Shown: positions 1 to 7,739 of the stretch, one piece after another
Layout of the letters: each line of letters begins with the position of its first letter
Position numbering within the stretch: the stretch's first letter is position 1
DNA from: an uncultured Algibacter sp.
GTDB lineage: Bacteria > Bacteroidota > Bacteroidia > Flavobacteriales > Flavobacteriaceae
Direction: 5' to 3'
NCBI RefSeq assembly: GCF_947487605.1
Contig: NZ_CANKXK010000004.1
Coordinates: forward strand, 186,001-250,000
DNA: 64,000 nt
Program-made: the position numbers and the translations under genes
Notes under the pieces: model-generated
Seen by the model: only the letters and a program-made list of their open reading frames with translations
Told to the model about the DNA's origin: nothing
The model's database searches: none

Positions 1-241
1 AACTGTCTGATGTTATAAAATCGAATAAAATGCTCCTATCGGTAGTATAAGCAGCGGTCGTTTTAAGTTCTTCATTATATTTAATGCTACTCTGGTTTTT
101 TAAACCTTTAAGGTAAATAGCACGAGCCGATTGAAAATATGGATAGGTATCAATAATAGATTTTACTGCTTCAGTCTGCTCATGCGTTATAGACTGCGGA
201 TGCTGAAGTATGTACGTAAAACTATTACTATTTTCTACCAT
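1..241 (-). CDS. Hypothetical protein downstream of lptE (partial, 3' end outside window)
   Basis: An open frame runs on the minus strand from an ATG at 239-241 off the left edge, giving about 80 residues beginning MVENSNSFTYILQHPQSI. It has no stop inside the window. Its start overlaps the stop codon of the lptE-like gene by 7 bp, so the two are probably co-transcribed and translationally coupled. The segment is rich in polar residues, with helix-like stretches (for example TEAVKSIIDTYPYFQSARAI) reminiscent of the short TPR-containing proteins often found between lptE and secG in flavobacteria. I infer that family from position and do not recognise a named domain in the visible part. Confidence 0.7.
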   Translation of the reverse strand, partial: MVENSNSFTYILQHPQSITHEQTEAVKSIIDTYPYFQSARAIYLKGLKNQSSIKYNEELKTTAAYTTDRSILFDFITSDS

Positions 242-747
242 CTAGCTAGGGTTGCATTAAAAATGTCTTGTGTTAGTCTATCTAGTATTTCTTCGTGTGC
301 AGTTGCTTTTTGTGAGCCAATAAGTTGTGCACTTCCTGGATAATCGAAGAAAAATGAAAAGGTCTTATTTTCTAGATTGTCTTCTTCTTTATTTCTATTG
401 TAAAAACTAATTTTTACTGAGATAGTCAACCTATTTTGTGCTGCGGTATTTTGTGATGTAGAGGTGGTTGGTGAAATTCTATATTCGCTAATTTCACCTT
501 CGTATACCAAGTCTGGATTTGATGAAACTAGATTTAAATTGGTTTGATTTTGAATTAAATCTTCAAGTGTTATTTTGAAATCCCTTTCAAGCCCTGGTTC
601 AACTAAAATAGCATTGTTTTCGAAACGAACAACTTGGAAGGTGTCTGCCTCAATTGAATTAGGCTGTGTGAAACCGTATTGAACTTTACAATTAACAAGA
701 ATTACTGTCGCTACTAGTAAAAAAAAGAAATATTTTAGTTTGTTCAT
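235..747 (-). CDS. lptE: LptE-like LPS-assembly lipoprotein
   Basis: This is probably the outer-membrane lipoprotein partner of LptD, which inserts lipopolysaccharide into the outer leaflet. The start at 747 gives a compact lipoprotein signal (MNKLKYFFFLLVATVILVNC) with the lipidated Cys in VNC. An upstream in-frame ATG at 768 would add seven residues. The mature part of about 150 residues begins KVQYGF and has the alternating beta-rich pattern of Bacteroidota LptE proteins; length fits that family (about 165-180). It lies just downstream of the AAA+ regulator gene (54-bp gap) and overlaps the next gene by 7 bp. The assignment rests on lipobox, size and conserved synteny rather than on catalytic residues. 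Confidence 0.8.
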   Translation of the reverse strand: MNKLKYFFFLLVATVILVNCKVQYGFTQPNSIEADTFQVVRFENNAILVEPGLERDFKITLEDLIQNQTNLNLVSSNPDLVYEGEISEYRISPTTSTSQNTAAQNRLTISVKISFYNRNKEEDNLENKTFSFFFDYPGSAQLIGSQKATAHEEILDRLTQDIFNATLARW

Positions 748-800
748 TTTATTTAACATGTTTCTCACAGAGTTTTAGGATTAACCTAAATAACGATTAA

Positions 801-2072
801 CTATAAATCGTATTGTTTTATTTTTCTATATAATGTGCGTTCGCTGATGCCTAATTCTGCAGCTGCTAATTTACGCTTTCCGCTGTGACGTTCAAGCGAT
901 TTTTTTATTAATTCTAATTCCTTATCGTGAAGAGATAATGTTTCTTCCTCTTCTATCTCTTCTGCAAAGTGATATTTATCTTGAGAGTTTATAAGGTCTT
1001 CATTTGGTGTTGTATGCTCTGGAATTGATAAAACCTCAGGTTCGGTAATATTTTCTTCAAATTCTAATTCATCATCGTTGTTACCACCATAAATCTTTTG
1101 AATTAACCCTTCGTTATCTTTCTCAACTTCTTTAACGTTGCCTGTTTTCATAAGCTCCATAGTGAGCTTTTTCAAATCATTTAAGTCGCTTTTCATATCG
1201 AAAAGAACTTTGTAAAGTATTTCGCGTTCACTGCTAAAATCGCTTTCAGACTTAGATGTTTTTATAACTGCAGGCAAATTCGTTCCTGCCGAAGCAGGTA
1301 AATAGCCTTGAAGTGTTGAAGCGCTTATGGTACGATTTTGCTCTAGGACAGATAGCTGTTCGGCTATGTTACGTAATTGTCTAATATTCCCGCTCCACCT
1401 ATGTTTAATAAGTAATTGAATGGCATTATCGGTCAATTTAACTGTTGGCATTTTATATTTGAGGGCAAAGTCGCTTGCAAATTTTCTGAATAATAGATGA
1501 ATATCATCACGTCTTTCCCGTAGCGGCGGTAAATGAATATCTATGGTACTTAATCTATAATAAAGGTCTTCACGAAATTTTTCTTTTTGAATAGCTTCAA
1601 GCATATTCACGTTGGTGGCTGCTACAATACGAACATTTGTTTTTTGTACTTTACTTGAGCCTACTTTTATGAATTCACCGTTTTCTAAAACTCTTAATAA
1701 TCTTACTTGAGTTGTTAATGGAAGTTCACCAACTTCGTCAAGGAAAATAGTACCGCCATCTGCCACTTCAAAATAGCCGTTTCTTGTTTGTGTAGCACCT
1801 GTAAAAGCGCCTTTTTCATGTCCAAATAACTCACTATCAATAGTTCCTTCTGGTATAGCGCCACAGTTTACTGCTATATATTTGTTGTGTTTTCTATGTG
1901 ATATTTGATGAATAATTTTAGGAATACTTTCCTTACCTACGCCGCTTTCTCCGGTTACTAAAACCGAAATATCTGTAGGAGCTACTTGAATAGCTTTTTC
2001 GATAGCGCGATTTAGTGTTGGTGTATTCCCAATAATACCAAAACGTTGTTTTATAGCTTGTATTGATTCCAT
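801..2072 (-). CDS. Sigma-54-interacting AAA+ transcriptional regulator without receiver domain
   Basis: This is an NtrC-type enhancer-binding activator of about 423 residues. The AAA+ domain starts almost at the N-terminus: Walker A GESGVGKE at about 41-48, the sigma-54 contact loop GAFTGA at about 88-93, and Walker B around GGTIFLDEVGEL (about 106-117). A low-complexity acidic region (about 300-375) follows, then a Fis-type helix-turn-helix at the C-terminus (LAAAELGISERTLYRKIKQY). No N-terminal receiver, GAF or PAS domain is present, so the input signal is not evident. In flavobacteria this gene is a standard neighbour of miaB and lptE. A 20-bp hairpin repeat lies directly upstream of it. 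Confidence 0.93.
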   Translation of the reverse strand: MESIQAIKQRFGIIGNTPTLNRAIEKAIQVAPTDISVLVTGESGVGKESIPKIIHQISHRKHNKYIAVNCGAIPEGTIDSELFGHEKGAFTGATQTRNGYFEVADGGTIFLDEVGELPLTTQVRLLRVLENGEFIKVGSSKVQKTNVRIVAATNVNMLEAIQKEKFREDLYYRLSTIDIHLPPLRERRDDIHLLFRKFASDFALKYKMPTVKLTDNAIQLLIKHRWSGNIRQLRNIAEQLSVLEQNRTISASTLQGYLPASAGTNLPAVIKTSKSESDFSSEREILYKVLFDMKSDLNDLKKLTMELMKTGNVKEVEKDNEGLIQKIYGGNNDDELEFEENITEPEVLSIPEHTTPNEDLINSQDKYHFAEEIEEEETLSLHDKELELIKKSLERHSGKRKLAAAELGISERTLYRKIKQYDL

Positions 2073-2091
2073 GAAATTAATCTTCTTTTTT

Positions 2092-2111
2092 ATTCCCGTG
2101 AAGACGGGAAT
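2092..2111. repeat. Short palindromic intergenic hairpin (ATTCCCGT / ACGGGAAT)
   Basis: A perfect 8-bp inverted repeat (2092-2099 and 2104-2111) with a GAAG loop sits between the 113-residue gene and the AAA+ regulator gene, both on the minus strand. There is no run of U after it in the direction of transcription, so it is a poor Rho-independent terminator. It resembles the ATTCCCGC...GCGGGAAT palindromes scattered between genes of many flavobacteria. Confidence 0.6.
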
Positions 2112-2116
2112 CTCTT

Positions 2117-2458
2117 TTAATTCTCAATATATTCTGAAGTTCCCTTTTCATCATTATCACCTAACCATTCCCAGTTTAACTTCAGTTTTATTTTGTTGTG
2201 TTTTGTTAAGCTAATTTTAGCAATTGCTTTTCCTGCCTTTAATTCATTTTCTGTTGTTATACATTGGTATAACATATTCAATTTATTATCGTTTAAGTGT
2301 CCAATTATTTTTCCAAATTTAATGGTGCCTCCAGAATAATCTGCAGTAACCAAGTCGCCCTCTTGCTTATATCTAAACTGTGTTTCAGAATTTACTTTTC
2401 CATTTTCTGAATTCTCTAACAGAGAAAATGTTTTGTTATTAAAGTTGAATTCTGACAT
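2117..2458 (-). CDS. Small conserved hypothetical protein (flavobacterial, sometimes labelled N-acetylglutamate synthase)
   Basis: The 113-residue protein has no signal peptide or membrane segment and is probably cytoplasmic. It is beta-rich: a repeated pattern of short strands with conserved glycines (SGGTIKFGKIIGHL) and a WEWLGD motif near the C-terminus. I recognise it as a short protein conserved beside miaB in flavobacteria and often transferred the name N-acetylglutamate synthase. Nothing in the sequence shows an acetyltransferase fold or acetyl-CoA site, so I do not adopt that function. It is 3 bp downstream of miaB on the same strand and is very probably in one transcript with it. Confidence 0.75.
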   Translation of the reverse strand: MSEFNFNNKTFSLLENSENGKVNSETQFRYKQEGDLVTADYSGGTIKFGKIIGHLNDNKLNMLYQCITTENELKAGKAIAKISLTKHNKIKLKLNWEWLGDNDEKGTSEYIEN

Positions 2459-2461
2459 TAC

Positions 2462-3910
2462 TTAATTGTTTTCAGAATACCCTACGGCAGTCCCAATCAA
2501 GGTAGCCGTTGTACAATCGTGTGTCTGTACATTAACAAAATCGCCTATTTTATAATGTTCTTTTGGAAAAACCACCACGATGTTTTGCGGCGTTCTACCA
2601 GACCATTGCTCATTCGATTTTTTTGATTCTTTTTCAATTAATACTTCAACGATACTATTTAAATGCTCTTTGGTTCTTTCGCCACTATGCTTTTGTTGAA
2701 GCTCTACCATGTAGGCAAGTCGTCTCTTTTTTATTGACTCAGGGACATCATCTTCCAACTTACGTTCGGCTAAGGTTCCTGGGCGCTCAGAATACGTAAA
2801 CATATAGCCAAAATTATATTTTACATATTCCATTAAGGATATGGTGTCTTGAAAATCTTCATCAGTTTCAGAAGGAAATCCAACAATCATATCTTGGCTT
2901 ATAGCACAATCTGGAATTATTTGACGAATGTTATCTATTAACCCCATATATTCAGCTCGTGTATGTAAACGATTCATTTCCTTTAAAATGCGGTCACTAC
3001 CACTTTGAACTGGTAAATGAATATGATTACATATATTATTAAACTTTACCATAGTTTCAACAACATCTATAGTAAGGTCTTGCGGGTTAGATGTAGAAAA
3101 ACGAATACGCATTTTTGGTTGTGCTTTTGCACATAACTCTAATAATTTAGAGAAGTTTACCGAAGTTGCTTTTTGGATATCACTAGCTTTATCAAAATCC
3201 TTTTTTAATCCGCCACCATACCATAAATAGCTATCTACGTTTTGCCCTAAAAGAGTTATTTCTTTGAAACCTTTGTTCCAAAGGTTGTTAACCTCTTCTA
3301 AAATACTCTGTGGGTCTCGACTGCGTTCGCGACCACGTGTAAAAGGGACTACGCAAAAGGTGCACATGTTGTCGCAGCCTCTAGTTATTGATACAAAAGC
3401 TGTAACACCGTTTGTGTTTAAACGCACTGGTGATATATCGCCATAGGTTTCTTCTTTTGAGAGAATAACGTTAATAGCGTCTCTGCCTTCATCCACTTCG
3501 GCTAGTAAATTTGGTAAATCTTTATAAGCATCTGGTCCTACTACCAAATCAACAATTTTTTCTTCTTCAAGAAATTTATTTTTAAGGCGCTCTGCCATAC
3601 AACCTAAAACACCAACTTTCATTTTAGGGTTGTGCTGTCTTTTTACAGCATTATATTTCTCTAAACGTTTTCTAACAGTTTGTTCGGCTTTATCACGAAT
3701 TGAGCACGTGTTCACTAAAACTAAATCGGCTTCTTCTAAATTTTGAGTGGTGTTAAAACCTTCTTTAGTTAATATAGATGCTACAATTTCGCTATCACTA
3801 AAATTCATAGCACACCCGTAGCTTTCTATAAAAAGCTTACGTGTATTTTCTTTTTTTTGTTCTAAAACAAGTGATTCGCCTTGTTTGTTTTCGTCAATAA
3901 TCTTTTCCAT
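2462..3910 (-). CDS. miaB: tRNA-2-methylthio-N6-dimethylallyladenosine synthase MiaB
   Basis: A radical-SAM methylthiotransferase that converts i6A37 of tRNAs to ms2i6A37. The N-terminal UPF0004 domain carries three cysteines (ESYGCAMNFSDS, NTCSIRDKAE, GVLGCMAE). The central radical-SAM domain has the CxxxCxxC cluster motif in TRGCDNMCTFCVVPFTRGRE, and a C-terminal TRAM-like domain follows (about 415-480). The start at 3910 gives 482 residues beginning MEKIIDENKQ. A longer frame to 3955 would run into the promoter, since TATCTTTG lies at 3945-3952 on the minus strand. It heads the minus-strand run towards lptE. Confidence 0.96.
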   Translation of the reverse strand: MEKIIDENKQGESLVLEQKKENTRKLFIESYGCAMNFSDSEIVASILTKEGFNTTQNLEEADLVLVNTCSIRDKAEQTVRKRLEKYNAVKRQHNPKMKVGVLGCMAERLKNKFLEEEKIVDLVVGPDAYKDLPNLLAEVDEGRDAINVILSKEETYGDISPVRLNTNGVTAFVSITRGCDNMCTFCVVPFTRGRERSRDPQSILEEVNNLWNKGFKEITLLGQNVDSYLWYGGGLKKDFDKASDIQKATSVNFSKLLELCAKAQPKMRIRFSTSNPQDLTIDVVETMVKFNNICNHIHLPVQSGSDRILKEMNRLHTRAEYMGLIDNIRQIIPDCAISQDMIVGFPSETDEDFQDTISLMEYVKYNFGYMFTYSERPGTLAERKLEDDVPESIKKRRLAYMVELQQKHSGERTKEHLNSIVEVLIEKESKKSNEQWSGRTPQNIVVVFPKEHYKIGDFVNVQTHDCTTATLIGTAVGYSENN

Positions 3911-3944
3911 AATGTGCTTGAACAAATGCGGGTCAATAAGCATG

Positions 3945-3977
3945 CAAAGATACAATTTATTTGTGTTTTATGACAAA
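3945..3977 (-). promoter_or_regulatory. Promoter of miaB (Bacteroidota consensus)
   Basis: On the minus strand a TTTG (3974-3977) is separated by 21 bp from TATCTTTG (3945-3952). This matches TTG-N17-23-TAnnTTTG, and it leaves a leader of about 30 nt before the miaB start at 3910. Confidence 0.75.
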
Positions 3978-4058
3978 GTGTCATATTAAATACTAATAAT
4001 TTTGAAAATCATTTTTAATAGTGTTACTTTGAGAAACAAATCAACTAAATTTTATATT

Positions 4059-4826
4059 ATGAGTACTATTGCGGGGTTATTAAACAAAATTGAAAATGCC
4101 AAAGACCTTGATTTTGGAGATATTTTCAATAAATCTATTGAGCTATTTAAAAAAGTATGGCTACAAGGCTTAGTTATGCTATTGTTAACTTTTGTTTTAA
4201 TGATACCTTTTTATATTATAATGTATTTGCCTTTAATTGCAATGGGTATTCTTGATCCCGATGCTATGGCGAGTGGAGGTCAACCTGAACTAGCTTTTTT
4301 AGTTCCATTTTATCTTTTTATGCTGGTATTTTCATTTTTTGCAATGGTAATAGGCTTTGCATTGAAATCTGCATTTTATAGAATTTGCAAATTCAAGGAT
4401 TTCGATCAAGCTTCTAAAGACGATTATTTTTATTTTTTCAAAAAACCTTATTTAGCAAAAACAATAAAGTTAGCAGCCATGACTTTTGGTATTGCGCTCG
4501 TTGCAACATTATTATGTGTTCTTCCAATAATATATGTAATGGTGCCAATAGCTTTAATGAATGTTATTTATGCATTTAACCCAGATTTAGAAGCCTCAGA
4601 TATTGTTAAAGTTGGATTTAAACTTGGTAATAAAAAGTGGTTATTAACTTTTGGACTTATGATAGTTGCTGGAATTTTGGCGCAATTAGTTGGTATGATA
4701 ATGTGCTTTATAGGAGTGTTAGTTACAGCTTCATTTGCATACTTGCCTGCGTATTTTATATATAAAGAGTCAATAGGCTTTGATAATACAGACGCCATTG
4801 AAGAAATAGGAACACCAGTAGAATAA
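4059..4826 (+). CDS. Multi-pass integral membrane protein of unknown function
   Basis: A 255-residue protein beginning MSTIAGLLNKIENAKDLDFG. The start at 4059 is preferred over 4002 because the extra 19 residues look like untranslated leader. After a short amphipathic N-terminus come about five or six hydrophobic segments (roughly residues 35-60, 75-110, 145-185 and 205-240), so it is an inner-membrane protein with many Gly and Pro residues in its helices. The first segment, FGDIFNKSIELFKKVW, resembles the start of DUF4013/YciC-like envelope proteins. I can see no catalytic motif. It stands alone between miaB (divergent) and the inverted-repeat element at 4845. Confidence 0.75.
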   Translation: MSTIAGLLNKIENAKDLDFGDIFNKSIELFKKVWLQGLVMLLLTFVLMIPFYIIMYLPLIAMGILDPDAMASGGQPELAFLVPFYLFMLVFSFFAMVIGFALKSAFYRICKFKDFDQASKDDYFYFFKKPYLAKTIKLAAMTFGIALVATLLCVLPIIYVMVPIALMNVIYAFNPDLEASDIVKVGFKLGNKKWLLTFGLMIVAGILAQLVGMIMCFIGVLVTASFAYLPAYFIYKESIGFDNTDAIEEIGTPVE

Positions 4827-4844
4827 AAATTTATTTCACACTGT

Positions 4845-4981
4845 AAAGAGGCTGTCTAAAAAGTCTTTATAATTTTATTTGTCTGGTTGAGCCTGTCGAA
4901 ACTGATATTGATTATCAGTAAGTTAAAAATATATTGATAAGCTCAATATGACATCGAACTTACTTTTTAGACACCCTCTTT
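4845..4981. repeat. 137-bp imperfect inverted-repeat element (MITE-like)
   Basis: A 20-bp terminal arm at 4845-4864 (AAAGAGGCTGTCTAAAAAGT) is mirrored at 4962-4981 with one mismatch. The interior contains GGTTGAGCCTGTCGAAACTGA and a partly complementary ATTGATAAGCTCAATATGAC, so the whole unit can fold into one long hairpin. No ORF of note lies inside. It fills most of the gap between the membrane-protein gene and topA. Elements with similar ends and the TTGAGCCTGTCGAAA core recur between genes in flavobacteria. Whether this one is mobile cannot be judged from a single copy. Confidence 0.7.
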
Positions 4982-5039
4982 TTTGTTTCAAAATTGAGGA
5001 GGAAATGTATTTAATTAGGAAGTTAAACTTTTTTTGATA

Positions 5040-5047
5040 TACATTTG
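5040..5047 (+). promoter_or_regulatory. Probable -7 element of topA (TACATTTG)
   Basis: TACATTTG fits TAnnTTTG and lies 20 bp before the topA ATG at 5067. No good TTG at the proper distance upstream is visible, so the -33 element is weak. Confidence 0.5.
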
Positions 5048-5066
5048 TACCCACAAAAATTCATTT

Positions 5067-7556
5067 ATGGCAAAGAATTTAGTAATTGTTGAGTCACCAG
5101 CAAAAGCAAAAACAATAGAGAAATTTTTAGGAAAAGATTTTAAAGTTGAATCGAGCTTTGGACATATCTCCGACCTCCCTTCTAAGGAATTAGGAGTAGA
5201 TGTAGAAGGTGATTTTAAACCAAAATATGAAGTTTCAAAAGATAAAAAAGCAGTTGTAAAAAAACTGAAAGATTTAGCTAAAAAAGCAGAAATGGTATGG
5301 CTTGCTAGTGATGAGGATCGCGAAGGGGAGGCGATTGCATGGCATTTAGCAGAGGCTTTAAAATTGGATAAGGATAAAACAAAACGTATTGTTTTTCACG
5401 AAATTACTAAAACAGCCATTCAAAAAGCTATAGAGAATCCAAGAAGTATTGATTACGACTTGGTAGATGCCCAACAAGCACGTCGTGTTTTAGATAGAAT
5501 TGTTGGTTACGAGTTGTCGCCTGTTTTATGGCGTAAAGTTAAAGGCGGCTTGTCTGCAGGTCGTGTACAATCGGTTTCTGTGCGTTTAATTGTAGAAAAA
5601 GAGCGAGAAATACAAAGTTTTACGCCTGTAGCATCATATAGAATAGATGCGGAATTTTCGAATGAAAGGGGACAAACCTTTAGAGCTAAACTTCCTAAGA
5701 ATTTTTCTTCAAAAGTAGATGCTCAAAAGTTTTTAGAACAAAATATATCGGCTTCATTTAAAGTAGCCGACTTAGAGAAAAAACCAGCAAAAAAATCGCC
5801 AGCGGCACCATTTACAACATCTACATTACAGCAAGAAGCAGCTAGAAAATTATATTTTTCAGTAAGTAAAACCATGACTATGGCGCAACGTCTTTATGAG
5901 TCTGGTTTAATTACTTATATGAGAACAGATAGTGTTAATCTTTCTGATGAGGCTAGAAAAGGAGCCGAAGCCGAAATTAAAAGTGCTTTTGGTTCAGAAT
6001 ATAGCAATCCTAGAAATTATAAAGGAAAATCTAAAGGAGCTCAAGAAGCACACGAGGCGATAAGACCAACTAATTTTGCCGTACATTCTGTAGATATTGA
6101 TTATGACCAAGCTCGTTTATACGATTTAATATGGAAGCGTTCAATTGCTTCTCAAATGAGTGAAGCGCAATTAGAAAGGACGAATGTAAAAATTAGCGCT
6201 TCTACACATAATAATAATTTTAGTGCAAATGGTGAAGTAATTAAATTCGATGGATTTCTTAAAGTCTATTTAGAAGGAACCGATGATGAAAATGAAGAAC
6301 AAGAAGGCATGTTGCCTGCTTTAAAAGTAAATGAAGCACTCCTTAATAATTATATAACTGCTACCGAGCGTTATACCAGACCGCCATCGCGTTACACCGA
6401 AGCATCTTTAGTGAAAAAATTAGAAGAACTTGGTATTGGTCGTCCATCAACCTATGCACCAACAATTTCAACAATTCAAAATAGAAACTATGTTGAGAAG
6501 GGTTCTGTTGATGGAGAGCAAAGAAGTTATTCGCAACTTACATTAAAAGATGGTAAAGTTAAAGATAAGGAATTAACTGAAAAAGTAGGGTCGGATAAAG
6601 GAAAGCTCGTGCCAACAGATATTGGTATGATTGTTACCGATTTTTTAGTAAATCATTTCGAATACATTCTTGATTATAATTTTACAGCCAAAGTTGAATC
6701 TGATTTTGATGACATCGCAGATGGAAAAGAAGATTGGACAAAAATGATGAAAACTTTCTATCAGGAATTTCACCCTCAAGTTGAAGATGTTAAAGAAAAT
6801 GCTTCTAGAGAATCTGGCGAACGTGTTTTAGGTACAGACCCAAAGTCTGGTAAACAAGTAAGTGTTCGTTTAGGTAAGTTCGGGCCTATGGTTCAAATTG
6901 GAACAGTAGACGATGAAGAAAAGCCACAATTTGCAAGTTTAAGTCCAGACCAACAATTAAATACAATTACTTATGAGGAAGCTATGGATTTATTTCAACT
7001 TCCTAAAAGTTTAGGTACTTATGAAGGTGAAGATGTACAAGTTAATAACGGTCGTTTTGGACCTTATGTAAAATTTGGTTCAGCGTTTGTGTCACTCCCT
7101 AAAGGAGTCGATCCGTTAAGCATAGAGTTAGATGAAGCTATTGTTTTAATAAAAGAAAAGCAAAAAGCAGATGCTCCTATATATATGTATAAAGATCTAC
7201 CAGTACAGAAAGGAAAAGGGCGTTTTGGACCATTTATTAAATGGAACAATATGTTTATTAATGTAAACAAAAAATACGACTGGGATAATTTATCAGATGA
7301 GGATATTATAGAACTTATTGAAACGAAGATTCAGAAAGAAATTGATAAAGTTATTCATAACTGGGAAGAAGAAGGTATTAGGGTTGAAAAAGCTAGATGG
7401 GGTAGGCATAATGTGTTAAAAGGTAAAATAAAAGTCGAGTTGGCAAAAACAGTAGATGTCTCTAAAATGACTTTAGACGAAGCAAAAGCTATTATTGAAG
7501 CTAAAACGCCAAAGAAAAAAGCAACTAAGCGCAAACCTGTCGCAAAGAAAAAATAA
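5067..7556 (+). CDS. topA: DNA topoisomerase I
   Basis: A type IA topoisomerase that relaxes negative supercoils. The start at 5067 gives 829 residues beginning MAKNLVIVESPAKAKTIEKF, the conserved Toprim start; a longer frame from 5034 would overlap the promoter-like TACATTTG. Visible features are the Toprim acidic motif (WLASDEDREGEAIAWH), the GGLSAGRVQSV motif, and the active-site tyrosine region SGLITYMRTDSVN. C-terminal repeats of the topo I type (FGPYVKFG, FGPFIKWNN) take the place of the zinc fingers of E. coli TopA. The protein ends in a basic tail (KKKATKRKPVAKKK) that probably binds DNA. It is a single-gene unit. Confidence 0.97.
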   Translation: MAKNLVIVESPAKAKTIEKFLGKDFKVESSFGHISDLPSKELGVDVEGDFKPKYEVSKDKKAVVKKLKDLAKKAEMVWLASDEDREGEAIAWHLAEALKLDKDKTKRIVFHEITKTAIQKAIENPRSIDYDLVDAQQARRVLDRIVGYELSPVLWRKVKGGLSAGRVQSVSVRLIVEKEREIQSFTPVASYRIDAEFSNERGQTFRAKLPKNFSSKVDAQKFLEQNISASFKVADLEKKPAKKSPAAPFTTSTLQQEAARKLYFSVSKTMTMAQRLYESGLITYMRTDSVNLSDEARKGAEAEIKSAFGSEYSNPRNYKGKSKGAQEAHEAIRPTNFAVHSVDIDYDQARLYDLIWKRSIASQMSEAQLERTNVKISASTHNNNFSANGEVIKFDGFLKVYLEGTDDENEEQEGMLPALKVNEALLNNYITATERYTRPPSRYTEASLVKKLEELGIGRPSTYAPTISTIQNRNYVEKGSVDGEQRSYSQLTLKDGKVKDKELTEKVGSDKGKLVPTDIGMIVTDFLVNHFEYILDYNFTAKVESDFDDIADGKEDWTKMMKTFYQEFHPQVEDVKENASRESGERVLGTDPKSGKQVSVRLGKFGPMVQIGTVDDEEKPQFASLSPDQQLNTITYEEAMDLFQLPKSLGTYEGEDVQVNNGRFGPYVKFGSAFVSLPKGVDPLSIELDEAIVLIKEKQKADAPIYMYKDLPVQKGKGRFGPFIKWNNMFINVNKKYDWDNLSDEDIIELIETKIQKEIDKVIHNWEEEGIRVEKARWGRHNVLKGKIKVELAKTVDVSKMTLDEAKAIIEAKTPKKKATKRKPVAKKK

Positions 7557-7739
7557 TTAAACTTTTGATTTTAAGTTTGTTATTGGGTTTTATCGAATAA
7601 AATATCCAATAATTTAGCAATTTATAAGAATTGCAATGTTATTTTTACGGTAACCATATACAAAAACTCATTATTTCTTTTGATATTTGTGTAAAACCCC
7701 AAGAAAGGTGTGGATAAGCATTTTTAGCATAATAATCTT

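Noticed and set aside
2117-2458. Naming the 113-residue protein N-acetylglutamate synthase
   Set aside because: There is no GNAT fold or acetyl-CoA motif in the sequence. The name seems to be transferred annotation.
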